64,000 nucleotides of DNA from Linanthus parryae (Eukaryota; Streptophyta; Magnoliopsida; Ericales; Polemoniaceae), in contig JALGPY010000003.1 in the NCBI GenBank assembly GCA_023055425.1, positions 75,987,491 to 76,051,490 on the forward strand. Reading direction: 5' to 3'. The translations under genes and the position numbers were made by a program. Within the stretch, counting starts at the first letter, position 1. The number at the start of each line of letters is the position of its first letter. The notes below the pieces were generated by a model, which ran no database searches, was not told the origin of the DNA, and saw nothing but the letters and a program-made list of their open reading frames with translations. Shown here one piece after another: positions 1 to 12,261 of the stretch.

Positions 1-839
1 GGAAAAATCGCCGGAAAACCAAACTGCCCGGAATTAAAATCCGAGCCCACTAAATCGAAGCCCTCGACCTCCTCGTTCACGTTCCCTTGTACGGTTTTTG
101 CTAGTTCTTGCTCTAACACCTTCGAATCTGCACTTTTCCTCAAGAACACCTCACTTTTTGATGGAAATTGCCCGCTCGATTTTTGCTTGTTTCTGGATTT
201 TGATGGATGAAACTTGTTCCTTGCGACGAGGGGATTCCAGAAATGTGCCCGGATTTTGATTTGGAGGTCCGATGCACAATTTGTGTTCTTCAAGTGAGAG
301 GAAATGGAGGTAGAGAGAGAAAGAGAGGTGCCAACAATGGTGTGGCCGGCCCCCTCTTCCCATTTAAACCCTAAATGGTCAAAATGACCAAAATACCCCC
401 GGGGTTTTGAAAAAATTTCGACTTTTTTTTCTTTTCTGTTTGCGTATATACGCAGTACTGCGTATATACCCAACCAGAAAACAACCAAAAAAAACAAAAA
501 AAATAATTTTATGCCCTCGGGTTGCGTATATACGCAGGGCTGCGTATATACGCAGCCCGAGGGAAAAATTTATTTATTATTTATTTTTTTTTTCTAATCA
601 TCTCTCTTCCCCTGTTTTCCCGGTTCTGGCTGTTTTGGATGTTTCTGTATCTGCACATTCTCAAATTCAAAGTCAAAAACACGCTCATCTCGCCTCTCTC
701 GAAAATTCAGACTGAACATAATAACGTAATAAGTAATAAAAATAAATAAATAAACGATTAATTTTGGGTTGCCTCTTAAACAGCGCCTTGTGATTTACGA
801 TCGACGGCCCGACCTTGTTACCTCTTACGGATCATCAAA
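1..839 (-). other. Athila 3' noncoding region
   Basis: This is the stretch downstream of the pol stop in element orientation. I see no believable protein in it; the short open frames are low-complexity or come from palindromes. It holds perfect and near-perfect copies of the palindrome TGCGTATATACGCA (441-454, 523-536, 541-554, and a degenerate one near 459) and A/T-rich runs. The same palindrome occurs in the LTR of this element. Confidence 0.6.
514..563. repeat. 50-bp hairpin built from two GCGTATATACGC palindromes
   Basis: Positions 514-537 and 540-563 are inverted copies, 24 bp each, with one G-T wobble (522/555) and a 2-base loop. Each arm itself contains the 14-bp palindrome TGCGTATATACGCA. 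The outer arms read CCCTCGGG and CCCGAGGG. Confidence 0.85.
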
Positions 840-2600
840 TTAGACCGGGTCTATTTTGACGACTTCGGCGGTCTCGAGATACGGCTTGATCCGGTTCCCG
901 TTCACCCTGAAACTGGACTTGTCTTTTGGATTTTCCAGCTCGAATGCCCCCCAGGCAAAAATCTGCTTGATGATGAACGATCCCGACCAACGAGACCTCA
1001 ACTTGCCCGGAAAGAACCGCATCCGGGTATTGTAGAGAAGCACTTTGTCGCCTTCGTTAAACTGCTTTGGCGTGATACGGTTATCATGCCACTTCTTTGT
1101 CTTCTCTTTGTAAATTTTGGCGCTTTCGAAAGCCGTTCTGCGGAATTTCTCTAATTCCAGCAGCGCCATCTTCCTCTTATCTCCTGCTAGATTCTGGTCC
1201 AAGTTCAGCAGTTTAATGGCCCAATACGCCTTGTGCTCCAGTTCCACCGGTAAGTGGCACGCTTTCCCAAAAACGAGCTGGTACGGTGACATTCCCAGCG
1301 GTGTTTTAAAAGCTGTCCTGTAGGCCCAGAGCGCATCGTCCAGTCGGACAGACCAATCCTTTCGGCCGAGATTCACTGTTTTCTCGAGTATGCTCTTGAT
1401 CTCTCGATTCGACACCTCGGCCTGCCCGTTCGTCTGCGGATGGTAGGGTAACGAGACTTTATGAACTGACACGTCGTACTGTTCCAAAACTTTCGCAAAA
1501 ACTGGATTGATGAAGTGCGAGCCCTCGTCGCTAATCATTGCCCTGGGAGTCCCGAAACGAGTGAAAACGTTGCGTTTCAGAAAACGCTCAACGGTAGCTG
1601 CATCGTTTTTCTGACACGCGATCGCTTCGATCCACTTTGTCACATAATCTACTGCCAGCATAATGTAAAGATTTCCCATCGACGACGGGAACGGACCCAT
1701 GAAGTCGATCCCCCATACATCAAAGGGCTCTACCTCCTGCCACACGGTCATCGGCATCTCGTCCCGGTGTGACGTGTTTCCTGTCCTCCGGAACCTATCA
1801 CATCCTTGCACATAGTCGTGACAGTCTTTGAAGATTGTCGGCCAGAAAAAACCGGACTGCAGTATTTTATGAGCTATTCGCGTTCCCCCAAAATGACCCC
1901 CACACTGTGATGAGTGGCAGTGTCGGATCACGTTCCAGGCCTCGGGGGTCGGGATACACCTCCTCAGGATGTTGTCGGCCCCCTGTTTGAACAAGTACGG
2001 GTCGTCCCAGAAATACTGTCGACTTTCGGCAATGAACTTTTTCCGCTGCGACGGGGTGAGATCCTCGGGAAGCGTGCCAGTTACCAAGTAATTGGCTATG
2101 GCATAGTACCACGGTCTCCCGATTTTTACTGCCATGATGTGCTCGTCCGGGAAGCTTTCCTTGATCGGCACCGGGTCCACCTTCACGTTCTCAAGTCTGG
2201 ATAGGTGATCCGCTACCACGTTCTCAACTCCCTTCTTGTCCCGGATTTCTACATCGAATTCCTGCATCAGTAGTACCCACCTCAACAGTCTCGGTTTCAC
2301 GTCCTTCTTGTCCAGCAGGTATTTCAGGGCACTATGGTCGGTAAAAACGATAACTTTCGACCCGACCAAATAGGGCCTGAATTTATCCAGGGCGTACACC
2401 ACGGCCAGCAGTTCCTTTTCTGTCGTGCCATAGTTGAGCTGGGCACCGTTGAGTACCCGGCTCGCATAATAAATGACGTGGCATACCTTATCCTTTCGCT
2501 GGCCCAAAACTACCCCGACTGCGTAGTCGCTGGCGTCACACATCAACTCAAACGGGAGTGACCAATCTGGCGTAGTTATAACTGGGGCTGTGGTCAGCTT
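840..2600 (-). pseudogene. Athila pol, RNase H and integrase part
   Basis: This is the C-terminal part of the gag-pol frame, following the in-frame TAG at 2603-2601. It starts inside RNase H (the region with CDASDYAVG and the [10 protein letters not shown] segment) and continues into integrase. Visible integrase features are the zinc-binding start (HCHSS...GGHFGG...CDRF, with the second Cys of the usual CxxC pair replaced), the catalytic Asp in GIDFMGP, the second Asp in ISDEGSHF and the Glu in [10 protein letters not shown]. The stop at 839/840 fits the normal end. An ATG lies at 2546, but it falls inside the domain, so independent translation is unlikely. The copy is probably inactive because of the upstream stops. 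Confidence 0.85.
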
Positions 2601-5120
2601 CTATTTCAAATGGTCAAAAGCCTGCCGACATGCTGCATCGAAATCAAAGGGTACGTCTTTTCCGAGTAAAGCGCAGAGTGGCTTTGTGATCTTGGAAAAG
2701 TCTTTGATGAACCTTCGGTAAAATCCTGCATGTCCCAGAAAACTCTTGATCGCCCTTACATTCGTCGGGTATGGAAGCTGCTTTATCACCTCGATCTTAG
2801 CCCTGTCCACCTCGAGTCCTTTGATCCCCTCGGTGACCATAAAGTGACACTTTTCCCAATTGAGCACCAAATTTGCCTTCTTGCATCGGATCAGAACCTG
2901 GCCCAAATGGAACAGACAGTCATCGAAACTGTCCCCGAAGAGTGAAAAGTCGTCCATGAAGACCTCCAGATTTTTCTCGATCATGTCAGAAAAAATCGCC
3001 ATCATACATCTCTGGAACGTGGCCGGAGCGTTACACAACCCGAACGGCATGCGCCGAAACGCAAACGTACCGTACGGGCAGGTAAACGTCGTCTTTTCCT
3101 GATCTTCCGGGGCTATGCAAATCTGGTTGTACCCGGAATACCCGTCCAGAAAACAGTAATAGGCGTGGTGGGCGAGCCGGTCCAGCATCTGGTCCATGAA
3201 TGGCAGCGGGAAGTGGTCCTTCAGTGTTGCATCGTTTAGCCTCCGGTAGTCCATGCAGATCCGCCAGCCTGTAACGGTACGCTGCGCAATCTGCTCCTGG
3301 TCGTTATTCTGCACCACCGTAATACCCCCCTTTTTGGGCACGCACTGGACCGGGCTGATCCACGTGCTGTCCGATATGGGGTAGATGATTCCCGCTTCCA
3401 GCCACTTCATGAACTCTTTCCGCACAACATCCTTCATGTTCGGATTCAGTCTCCGCTGGGGCTGAATCACCGGTTTCTTGCCTTCTTCAATTCGGATCTT
3501 GTGCATGCAGTAGTAGGGGCTGATTCCCTTGATATCTGCAATCGTCCATGCGATTGCTTCCTTATGCTCTCGCAATACTTCTAGCAGTCTCTGCTCCTGT
3601 TCCTGAGATAAACGAGACGAAACAATTACGGGCAGAGTACTATTTTCACCAATATAAGCATGCCTGAGATGGCTCGGGAGCGGTTTCAGCTCCAGTGCGG
3701 GTGGCTCCTTGAGTGATGGGACCAGAATCATCTTTTGCCCGCCGTCTTCGTCTCGGTGCAAGGTGGTCCAGTCCTTGGCTCTCATGGCGTGCTCGCACCG
3801 AGTTTTCTCCTTTTCTTCCCCGTACATGCTGTCAATCTCTTCCCATAATTGGTCCATCTCCTCGTTTTCCCAGCCTTCGTCCACCACATCTATAGCAAAG
3901 ATTTCCTCGTGGTCGTAGTAGTTCGGCAGTTGCAGATTTTTGAAAACGTTGAATTTCACTTTTTCCTCGTTAATCTGCATGGTCAGCTCCCCGCTTTTGC
4001 AGTTTATCATTGCTTCGCCCGTGGCCAAAAACGGCCTGCCAAGTATGAGCGGTACCTCCCCTGCCTCCATGTCCAGGATGACGAAATCTGCCGGAAAAAT
4101 TAACTCGCCGACCTTGACCAGAATGTCCTCGATAACCCCGTAGGCCTGTTTTACGGACCTGTCTGCCATCTGAAGCATGATTCTGGTGGGTCGGGGTTCA
4201 CCGACTTTCAAACTCTTGAAAATCGTCAGCGGCATCAAGTTGATGCTGGCCCCTAGGTCACATAGAGCCTTTCCTGTGTAAGCGTTCCCTAGGGTAACCG
4301 GTATAACGAAACTGCCAGGATCCTTCCTCTTCCGCGGTAGCCCATTCTTCACACAATTGCTCACTTCTGCCGTCAGGTTTATGGTCTCGAAATCGCTCAT
4401 CCGCCTCCTCCCATACAAGATGTCCTTGAGGAATTTGGCGTAAGTAGGCATCTTAGCCAAAGCCTCGGCAAAAGGTATGTTAATCTGCAGCTGCTTGAAC
4501 ATCTCGAGAAACCTGGCGTAGTCCTTGCTGTCATCCCTCTTTCGTGTTCGCAAGGGGTACGGGACCTCCTTGGAGACGGGTACAGTTTCTGCACCTGTCT
4601 CGTTCTGCACTGCATCCTGCTCAACCGAGCCCTTCGGCTGGGGGTGGTCGACTGTGCTATTATCCTGGCCCGACAAGTTGCGTTCTACTTCTTTCGAATT
4701 TTCTGTACGTGCGTGGCTGGGATACGGTGGATCCTGCAGTGCCAATCCACTCCGAGTGGAGATAGCATTGATCTGAGCCCGTGGATTGTTTACTGTATTC
4801 GAGGGTAGGTTTCCTGGCTGTCTCTCCGTTAGCTGCTGTGCTAACTGCCCCACCTGCACTTCCAAAGCGCGCAGTGACGTTTTGGTTGTCTGCATATCTG
4901 CCGTCAAGGTGTCCATGTGCTTGAACCGGGACTCCATTGTCTGGAACATGGACTTGATCTCTTTCATCTGAGCGTCGTACTGCTCTGCGGATGGGACTGA
5001 CTGAGCCTGCTGGGCCGGGGCAGCCTGTTGAGCTGGTGGCCTGTGCTGGAATCCCGGTGCATAAACTGCTGCGTTCGGGTTTCCGTACCGAAACCCGGGA
5101 TGGTCTCTCGTACCCGGTCG
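2601..5120 (-). pseudogene. Athila late gag, protease and reverse transcriptase part
   Basis: This is the same frame as the gag part and the RNase H-integrase part, bounded by TAA at 5123-5121 and TAG at 2603-2601. After a Gln/Pro-rich linker and a coiled-coil-like segment come the aspartic protease (ALCDLGASINLMP near 4240-4280, with DLG in place of DTG or DSG, then VPLILGRPFL) and reverse transcriptase with the FMDDF box at 2960-2946. The first ATG in this segment is at 4967, in the linker, so it is not a convincing start. In an intact relative this would be the middle of one polyprotein. I see no frameshift. Confidence 0.85.
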
Positions 5121-6209
5121 TTACCGGCTCGGGTCCCACTGCTGCTGTACGTAATTGGTATCTTCGGTCCTTAGCTCCTCAATGGCTGTGTCCAGATCAG
5201 GTTCTTCGACTGCTGCAACAATCTTCTTATCCGAGTAGACTTTCTTGACCAAGTCGTGAACGATCTTGGCCAGGTTGTCTATACGGTCATCCTCTGCAGG
5301 TTCGGCTCTAGCCGCCATCCTGCGATCGTCAAACAGTCGGGTGTCCTGCTTGTCAAACTGCTTCATCAGGTCATACACACCTTCTTTGTCTACGTGATAC
5401 AGGAAGTTTCCCCCGGCCTCTCTGTCAATCCTGTCGGCGTTCTCCCTGTCTAGGGCATGGTAGAAAACCTGCAGGATTTTCGCGTCTCCAAAACCTTGGT
5501 TCGGGCACCGTTTGACCAATCTCATGAGCCTGTCCCATGCGTCCACCACCGTCTCCCCCATCTTCTGTCTGAATGAAAGGATCTCGCTCTGTAACTGTAT
5601 GACTCGGGAGGCGGGATAGAACTTTGCCAGAAAATCCGTGACACACTCCTCCCATGTGGTGATGGATCGGGGTGGTCGGGATTCGAGCCAGTCCTTGGCT
5701 ACTCCGTAAAGACAGTATGGAAATAAGATCAACATGAGTGCCTCTGCTTCCACCCCCTTGTATCTGACCTTGTTGCAGTAATCTTCGAATTTCCCGATAA
5801 AATCGTTCGGGTCTTCGTCGGCCCTGCCATGAAACGGACAGAGAGTTTGTACCGTCTGGATGGTGGATGGTTTGATGTCAAAGTGCTCGGCGGTGAACTC
5901 GGGCACCACAATGGCTCGCTCATGCCCCCCGGTGGGGACTTCAAAATTTTCCACCAACGCCTTCCCATATCGGTTATATGTTCTCTGGTTGCTTCGGGCA
6001 GCAAGTCCTGCTGTGACAAGCTCCTCAATGTACCGCGCCATCTGGGCTGGGGTACGTGTCTCTCGTTCCTGTCCACCGGCTTCGGTGTTCTCGGGTGGAT
6101 CTCTCTGGTTGGTTTCCATCCTGCTTTCTCGGTTTCTGCGGTTCTGTTCGGTATACAGTTTTTCCGGGTTGTCGAGTGGTGACAACAAATCGCGAGGCAA
6201 TCTGGGCAT
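5121..6209 (-). pseudogene. Athila gag, N-terminal part, ending at a premature TAA
   Basis: This encodes the structural capsid part of the element. ATG at 6209 lies shortly after the binding site. The retrotransposon gag domain is visible around 5750-5450, with the motifs DWLESRPPRSITTW and FYPASRV followed by MGETVVDAWDRLMRLVKRCP. The frame stops at TAA 5123-5121, just before the linker into protease. The next codons stay open in the same frame to 2604, so the TAA looks like a point mutation rather than a natural gag end. I see no zinc knuckle here, which is usual in the lineage. Confidence 0.85.
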
Positions 6210-6330
6210 CAACTAAACAGTCCTGAAAACGCAGATTCAAAAACGCAGTGAGATAAAAAGAAAAATAACAAAACTGAAAATAAACAAAAACTCAGAAAAC
6301 TAATCCTGACTACTAAATAGACCCTAAAAA

Positions 6331-6349
6331 GTCCCCGGCAACGGCGCCA
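6331..6349 (-). other. Primer binding site, tRNA-Asp type
   Basis: On the plus strand the string GTCCCCGGCAACGGCGCCA equals the 3' end of a plant tRNA-Asp including CCA. Read on the minus strand it is the binding site that starts a few bases inside the 5' LTR end. It is not a tRNA gene. Confidence 0.85.
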
Positions 6350-6355
6350 AAAACT

Positions 6356-7918
6356 TGATGCGCAAACTAACGTGCTATCGCAAGTGTACGAATCTTGTAA
6401 TAGCGGGTGCAATTAGACTCGGGTGATCGTTCCCACGAGGACTGTTTCGGTTTTACTTACGTTGTCAGTTTCGGTTATCCGAGTGTAGTAACCAGGAGGA
6501 GTAGGTTGTAATTGTAATAACTAAACTAAAAGCAGAAATTAAAAACGTAAACGTAAATATTTTTGTGACGTTTTCTGAAATAAGCTGAATCGGTTGTAAC
6601 GATAATAGATGGAGACTAGGCTCCAGGATCCCCTAGGGTTTCTACAGATTTCAGTTTTACGCTCGATTATGAAAACACTCAGCAGTTTCGATATCTGTGC
6701 AACGTACCAGTTGTGCAGTGACTTTTCAGATTCCACAAGTAATCCCGATCCTGCAGACTTTCGGATTCTTGTTAAGCTGGCTAAATCTGCAGTCTCGGTC
6801 TAATCCTGTTAGGGTTTCTAACCTGTCCGAATGGCCCGGGTCAAATTCTCTAACAGTTGGTCTCACGTTTTTCGATGCTAGCCCTATCTCCCTTTCTCTG
6901 GTCGGTCTATCAGGGTAAGGTACTAAATCCTGGTTTTTCTTCCTAACCCTAACTTGACGTTTTCACCTACAAGCTCGGGTCTATAGCAATCCTGGGTGAT
7001 CAATCCTATCATGCATATACGATAACAATCAAAACCAGAATAACAGATATAACTTGCTGAATTAAGATAATCATCATGAATCCATAAACGAAGTAGTCAT
7101 AAAATCTGAGTACGAAACCCTAGGTTCACCGAGAACCTAGGTGAGAAGTTTAGCTACGACTAGACATAATACAAAACGCAGTTTCTGAATATAAAGAGAG
7201 AGAACGAAATCAAACTAAGTCTTCGAATCTCGAATCGCGCTTTCGTGCTCTCCGGGAATGCTCTGACTTGCCCTTCGGTTGTGCTGAGAATTGTGCTGTG
7301 TCTCCGTGTCTTCAAAACGAGTCTGGACAAGTCTTTAAATAGTGCTGTTTCCCGAAAACGCTCGTGCCCGAAATTACGGAATCTGCCATCGGTCCACCGC
7401 CTTTGGCAAAAAGTCAAAACTGGCTGCGTAACCACCCCCCATCTCCCTCCCTGCCTGCGTATATATGCAAGGCTGCGTATATACGCAGGCCTGCGTATAT
7501 ACGCAGGCATGGGGTGGAGATGTGGGCCCCACTTGGTCCTTTGGTGGGCCAGGTTGGGTCCCCTGGGTCCCACTCTTCTGCATGACGCTCCCGGTTTGCC
7601 TCTTCGGTGTTCTCCTGCTTTTCTGTGTTTCCGTCGTGTCCCGGTCTTGTGCACGTTTCCCGAGACGGTCTCAGCTTGGTCCCGGCACGCTTCCCGATGC
7701 ACCTCCCGAACCTGTTCCTGAAAAGGCAACACGAACGAAAACCCGCGATCATATCCAAATATAGCAATAAATAAGCAGAAATCCAGCAAGTACAAATAAA
7801 CGTCTCGTTCTAGATTCCCGAGGCATTCTAAGGCATTTTCCGGCAAAAACCGCTAATTCCGACACAAATACTCGTGAAATCAGGCTAAAAGATAACCCCT
7901 AATTGAGCGTTATCAACA
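6356..7918 (-). repeat. Athila 5' LTR
   Basis: About 1563 bp. On the minus strand it begins TGTTGATAACGC at 7918 and ends in CATCA at 6356, six bases before the primer binding site. It carries three tandem GCGTATATACGC-type palindromes at 7456-7505. The second LTR lies outside the window, so the boundaries rest on the TG...CA ends and the binding site. Confidence 0.8.
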
Positions 7919-8079
7919 ATCATTATTCAATGAGATATTTACTTTGATCAAAATTCTAAGAGTCTAGATTCATTGTAGATGTTCAGTAGAACTCGTTTTC
8001 TTGGAGGCTAAGTATTCTCACACATAAATAGAAGGGTGGGGTTCTTGGAGAAGTGCTGAAGTTGTTAGAGTCTCCCACA

Positions 8080-10781
8080 TGTAGGGTTTTGTAACAGATT
8101 ACACAGCGGAATAAAATAAAATAAAGATTCGCACAAGACCCTCCACGGATCACAGGACTAGACATCTTAACGATAGTAAAGGATATAGTATCAAATACCT
8201 TGTTTGTCTCCTAAGATGACTTCCCACGTGCAATATTGTTCACGTCTCTACGGATTGTCCACACGTAGGATCAAGTCTGGATTCATTCCAATCCGATGTG
8301 ATAGCAATTGATTGACGGAGGAAGAAGAAGAATCACGCAACAGAGCAACCCAAGGTCGCGCCTACACTAGGCCGACGGCGTGGAGAGGGGCGGACGTGGG
8401 GTCGGGTTCGACCTCTTGTCTTGCACTCTTTCCTTTCTTTGTTCTCTCTTACTCAATGTAGGATATGAGCATTAGTAAGAAGAATAAGATAGGAGTGCTC
8501 GTTATATATTTAATAAAGCCCCAATCCTAATTATGTCCTTACACGGATTAGTCCACATTGCAAATTAGTTCTACTAAGTTTGCATGTGCTTGCGTATTGA
8601 TACTTCTATTTAATTAATCATATTAATGAATTCCCAAGTCTAGTTTAATCCATATGGAGTGTGACCCATAGGTTCCTACTTAGTTGGTAGTAACGATTAC
8701 TAACATGGAGCGGAGTCTAGCAACATATCCATGCCACCCAACTAATAGAAATAGTCAGTAATCCGACAAACCTAGTAACTATATTGTCTCATCCCTTTGT
8801 CTCTATATCCGGATTGGACATGAGACATACAAGTCACACCCGTATATCCAGTCGATAGTTTCTCGATCCAGGGAATAGTCTTATCCATGCATATAAAATC
8901 AATATCTCATATTGGTTTATCTGAGTCTTGCCAGACATTCTATAAGCACTTACCCTCGAGTGGTCGCGAATATTTGCTCCCGTTATGTGGGAGGGACAAA
9001 TTCTATCTACATCACTACCATCTCTAAGATTTCTTCATGTAAGGTCACAGGTTTCATGGACTTGAAATACTTAGTTATTTCAAGGCCTTGAACCAGTTTT
9101 CAAATCCTTGAATAAAGTTTCATAGGCTAGAAATAGGAGAGCTATTTCAATGCCTTGAACCAGGATTCAAAGCCTTGAAACTGTCTGACCTGTATGCATG
9201 TTCTAAGGGGGACTTTTTCTCAACTCTTCTGATATGATTCTATCTCTATCACCTTTGTGCTTGATGTGTTATTATTTGATGATGAAAGACAAACTGTTTT
9301 GATGTATCTAACATGGTTTAATACATCAGTCTGACTTACTTTTGTAGGGAAATTTTATTTTCTAAATATGCAGGATTGGTTTCCTAATCTGGCTTTTGTA
9401 GGAAAGGAAACAATAAGAGATGATGATTTTGTGATCAATCGGAGACTCATGAAAGCTTCTAAATTTTTTTTAAATACAAGATCACAACAATATCTCCGAA
9501 TATTGTGATCAACTATCCGTTGGAGAAGGCTGTTAAGAGAGTCAAATTTTGTTGCCTACAAAATAGGAAGTTGTTGCTGAAAATCTGGGAAGATTTACAG
9601 AGCTTCAAACAGTATAAATTGAGCTCATTTTGAAGCAACAAGACACAACACTCAACGGAAAAAAAGAGAGACATATTCCAGGATTGATAAGCATCAAAGA
9701 AGTTCATCATTCTCACAATCCAACTCACAGAATACCACTGCATTCTTCACTGCAGTTCTACACTTCAGTGTTCTTCTGTCTTGTTCTTTATTTGTAGATC
9801 ATTCTTATACTACTTCTTTCTCTTACTCTCAAGGATTGTTCAAAGTGAACAATGGAGAATTCTTAGTTAATCTGTTAGCTAGAGCAGGTACTAGATAGGT
9901 TAGAGAGAACCACAAGGTGTAACAGAGTAAGACATATATCTGCTTGAGATCTAGGGCTTAGCTTTTGATTAATAAGAGTTGTGTTGAAAATCCTGCAGGG
10001 AGAAGATCCATGAGGTAGAGACGTAAGTCCAAGTGGACTGCACTCTATAAATCACTTGTCTCTTGCATTTACAGTTCATTTACATACTTAGTTTTTACAA
10101 CATTCAAACTAGTCTATTTTCTATAGTTTGAAACTCTTTACAAGGCCTTGAAAAAGACTTGTCTACTTCATTTCAAACTCTATTTCTTTCCACTGGCTTG
10201 AAACTATTTTTAAGGCCTTGAACTGCATAGAAACTCTTCTTCTCCACAAGTTTTGCCAAAAGTTGGCATACTCTATTCAACCCCCCCCCTTCTAGAGTAT
10301 TTGTGTTGCATATCCATCTACACACTCCCATTTGACTTCCTATTGTGTTTGATATGCGCATTTATTACTACCCATTTACAGTTCTGCGTTTGATGATATC
10401 AAAACGCAATATTCCACAACTAGAGGATCTAGTGACCTCAAGCCTAAGGATGAGAATAACGTTGTCAGTACGAGAAGCACTTGTGACTTCACATAACTTG
10501 TATGTAGCCTTCTCGTTGTGGGTCAATCTAGTATGCCATTACTCATAATGCATACTCATGTTCTAGACTCGATATTTCCATATCAATCTACCCACATATT
10601 AGTATATAGTTGATCGTCCAGTTAATGAATATAATCGACTAGGTAATTTTAAGATAAACAACACATTTGTAATTTAAGGAATTCATTATATTAAATATCA
10701 CCATAAGTAATACAATGAATATTCTAGCCAAAAATAATGTTCATACTAAATAATATTGCCTCTAAGGAATCTATTCCAATT
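8080..10781 (-). repeat. Solo copia LTR (family B), split by another LTR
   Basis: It begins TGTAGGGTTT at 8080 and ends CTATTCCAATT at 10781. Other copies of the family end in CTATTCCAACA, so the last two bases appear mutated. It matches the copies at 14570-15995, 28631-29856 (same strand) and 29994-30206, 63567-64000 (opposite strand). Flanks CCACA (8075-8079) and CCATA (10782-10786) fit a 5-bp target duplication with one change. No internal region is attached, hence solo. The insertion at 9038-10335 splits it. Confidence 0.8.
9038..10335 (+). repeat. Solo Sirevirus-like copia LTR inserted in the family B LTR
   Basis: It is similar throughout to the LTRs at 12262-13512 and 26333-27561: it starts TGTAAG and holds the same CAAGGCCTTGAA palindromes (about 9058-9180 and 10130-10230). 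It ends shortly after the CTCTATTCAACCCCCC...TAGAGTATT block. The host family B LTR resumes right after it. Flanks CTTCA (9033-9037) and CTTCC (10336-10340) look like a 5-bp target duplication with one change. The exact 3' end is uncertain by a few bases. Confidence 0.75.
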
Positions 10782-10786
10782 CCATA

Positions 10787-12261
10787 TACACGTGAGAAGA
10801 GAGAGGGCGAATTATCCTAAGACTTAGGAGTTTGACCAAGGAACGATAGCCTCCCCTATAAACCGTCGGCCAAAATGTGAGATTCCATAGGGATTCGAGC
10901 CAGGCTTCTGAGATCTCAGTTCACTACTGATTTCTTTGTGTGTTCTGATTCAGCATCAGACACATATTTGTCTAATCTCTGGTATTTTATCTTCTATTTT
11001 GATTAGAAGCTCATTTCATATATTCAAGACTCATGTTAGATTTGTTCTTTGTCGTTTAATTAGTTGCCACATCTATTCTATTTTGATATCTAGAACTTCC
11101 ACTTGATTATATACATATTTCTATATAAGCCAAAGAAGGTTAATGGATATTCAAATCTAAATATTTTGATATTGTTCTTAGTTTTTGATTTGTATTTCGA
11201 TCTCTTTTAGACCCTCTCTCCATTACGTCTTCAGATCCTTGATTATAAGATTATTGAGTAATCTAACAAGTAGAACCTCTTAGGTTTCATTCTTGTTTTT
11301 TTTTATTCACTAAACATATTCATCTAATCTATATTAGAGCATGTTTGTGCAGATAGGTAAAATTGAGTTAGTTTAACATGTTTCTTGATGTATAGCTTCT
11401 GATCTAATTTATGTTTCCTTGTGGGGACTTATTTCATAACCTATTAGCGGTGTCTATGTTTTGATATTCGAACATATTGGTTTATGATTCTTTAACTTTG
11501 GTATAGAGTTCTTATTCTTGATAGTAAGTTATTATACTTCATATTATCATCTGTCTATTGTTATTCCATGCTAGTTAGACTTCGTAACTGCTAGTGTTAT
11601 GTGCTATTCCACACGTCTTGTGTGACCGCTATGTACGGAGTTTATATCACCCTAGTTCAAGAGGTGCCTGCTAGTGTGACAAAGTGTGCAGAGTCAGGTG
11701 TTTGCTATTTCCAACTGAATTCAGAAAGAATTTTCAATTACCAGCGTTGGCGTGCTATAAGGATATTATAAAAATAGGGCAGGTAAAGGTATGATTATTT
11801 AGATCCGAGGGATTGCTTTTATATCTTGTATCAGGAAATTTATTGTAATTTATTATCTAGCACTAGTTGGTGCTAGCAGCTCAGTTTTTAATCCTTCATG
11901 GAGTTTCACATTGAAGTGATTCACAGTAGAAGGTTTCCCCTGGGTAAAATATGGTGTGTCATGTCTTATTACGTTTAACTGTTTAGTACTGCTAACGTTT
12001 ATGTTAAACATTTTACTGAAAAAGAAATTGATATGTTCACTCAACATATTCGATGTATTCAATATGTGAACTGTTGGTATATATTGGTGGAAACACACTT
12101 GTACTCGTGTGAGTTATACTGTCCACATGCCTCTATATTTGCTCTCAATATCGGCGGAAGAAAAATAATGCACAAAAAGTACCCAAATAAGCACAAAATG
12201 CCTAAAAAATGTATAAACGTTCTCGTGAAACTACAATGGTGAAAATCAGCCAAATGTATTT
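10787..12261. other. Unassigned A/T-rich interval
   Basis: This lies between two LTRs. I recognise no protein. A CTATAAA string and a stretch resembling an LTR leader occur near 10850-10990, and a short inverted repeat (TAGCACTAGTTGGTGCTA) near 11858. It may be remains of an older element, but I cannot name it. Confidence 0.4.

Larger units (their letters stand above)
1..7918 (-). mobile_element. Athila-type Ty3/gypsy LTR retrotransposon, cut by window start
   Basis: On the minus strand the order is 5' LTR (7918-6356), primer binding site (6349-6331), gag, protease, reverse transcriptase, RNase H, integrase (ending at 840), then noncoding DNA to position 1. The 3' LTR is not in the window. 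The Athila assignment rests on the tRNA-Asp type binding site (TGGCGCCGTTGCC), the single long gag-pol frame, the FMDD form of the reverse transcriptase box, and the AGGCAACCCA-type string just after pol (minus strand, near 765-775). The frame is 5.4 kb long with only two stop codons, so the copy looks recently inactivated. A target duplication cannot be tested because one end is missing. Confidence 0.9.

Noticed and set aside
407..749. Open frames with repeated AYIRR/IYA-like peptides (also at 7364-7764)
   Set aside because: They are translations of the GCGTATATACGC palindrome; frames on both strands give similar peptides and no domain is present.
6331..6349. tRNA-Asp gene
   Set aside because: Only the 3' end including CCA is present; position next to the LTR shows it is a primer binding site.
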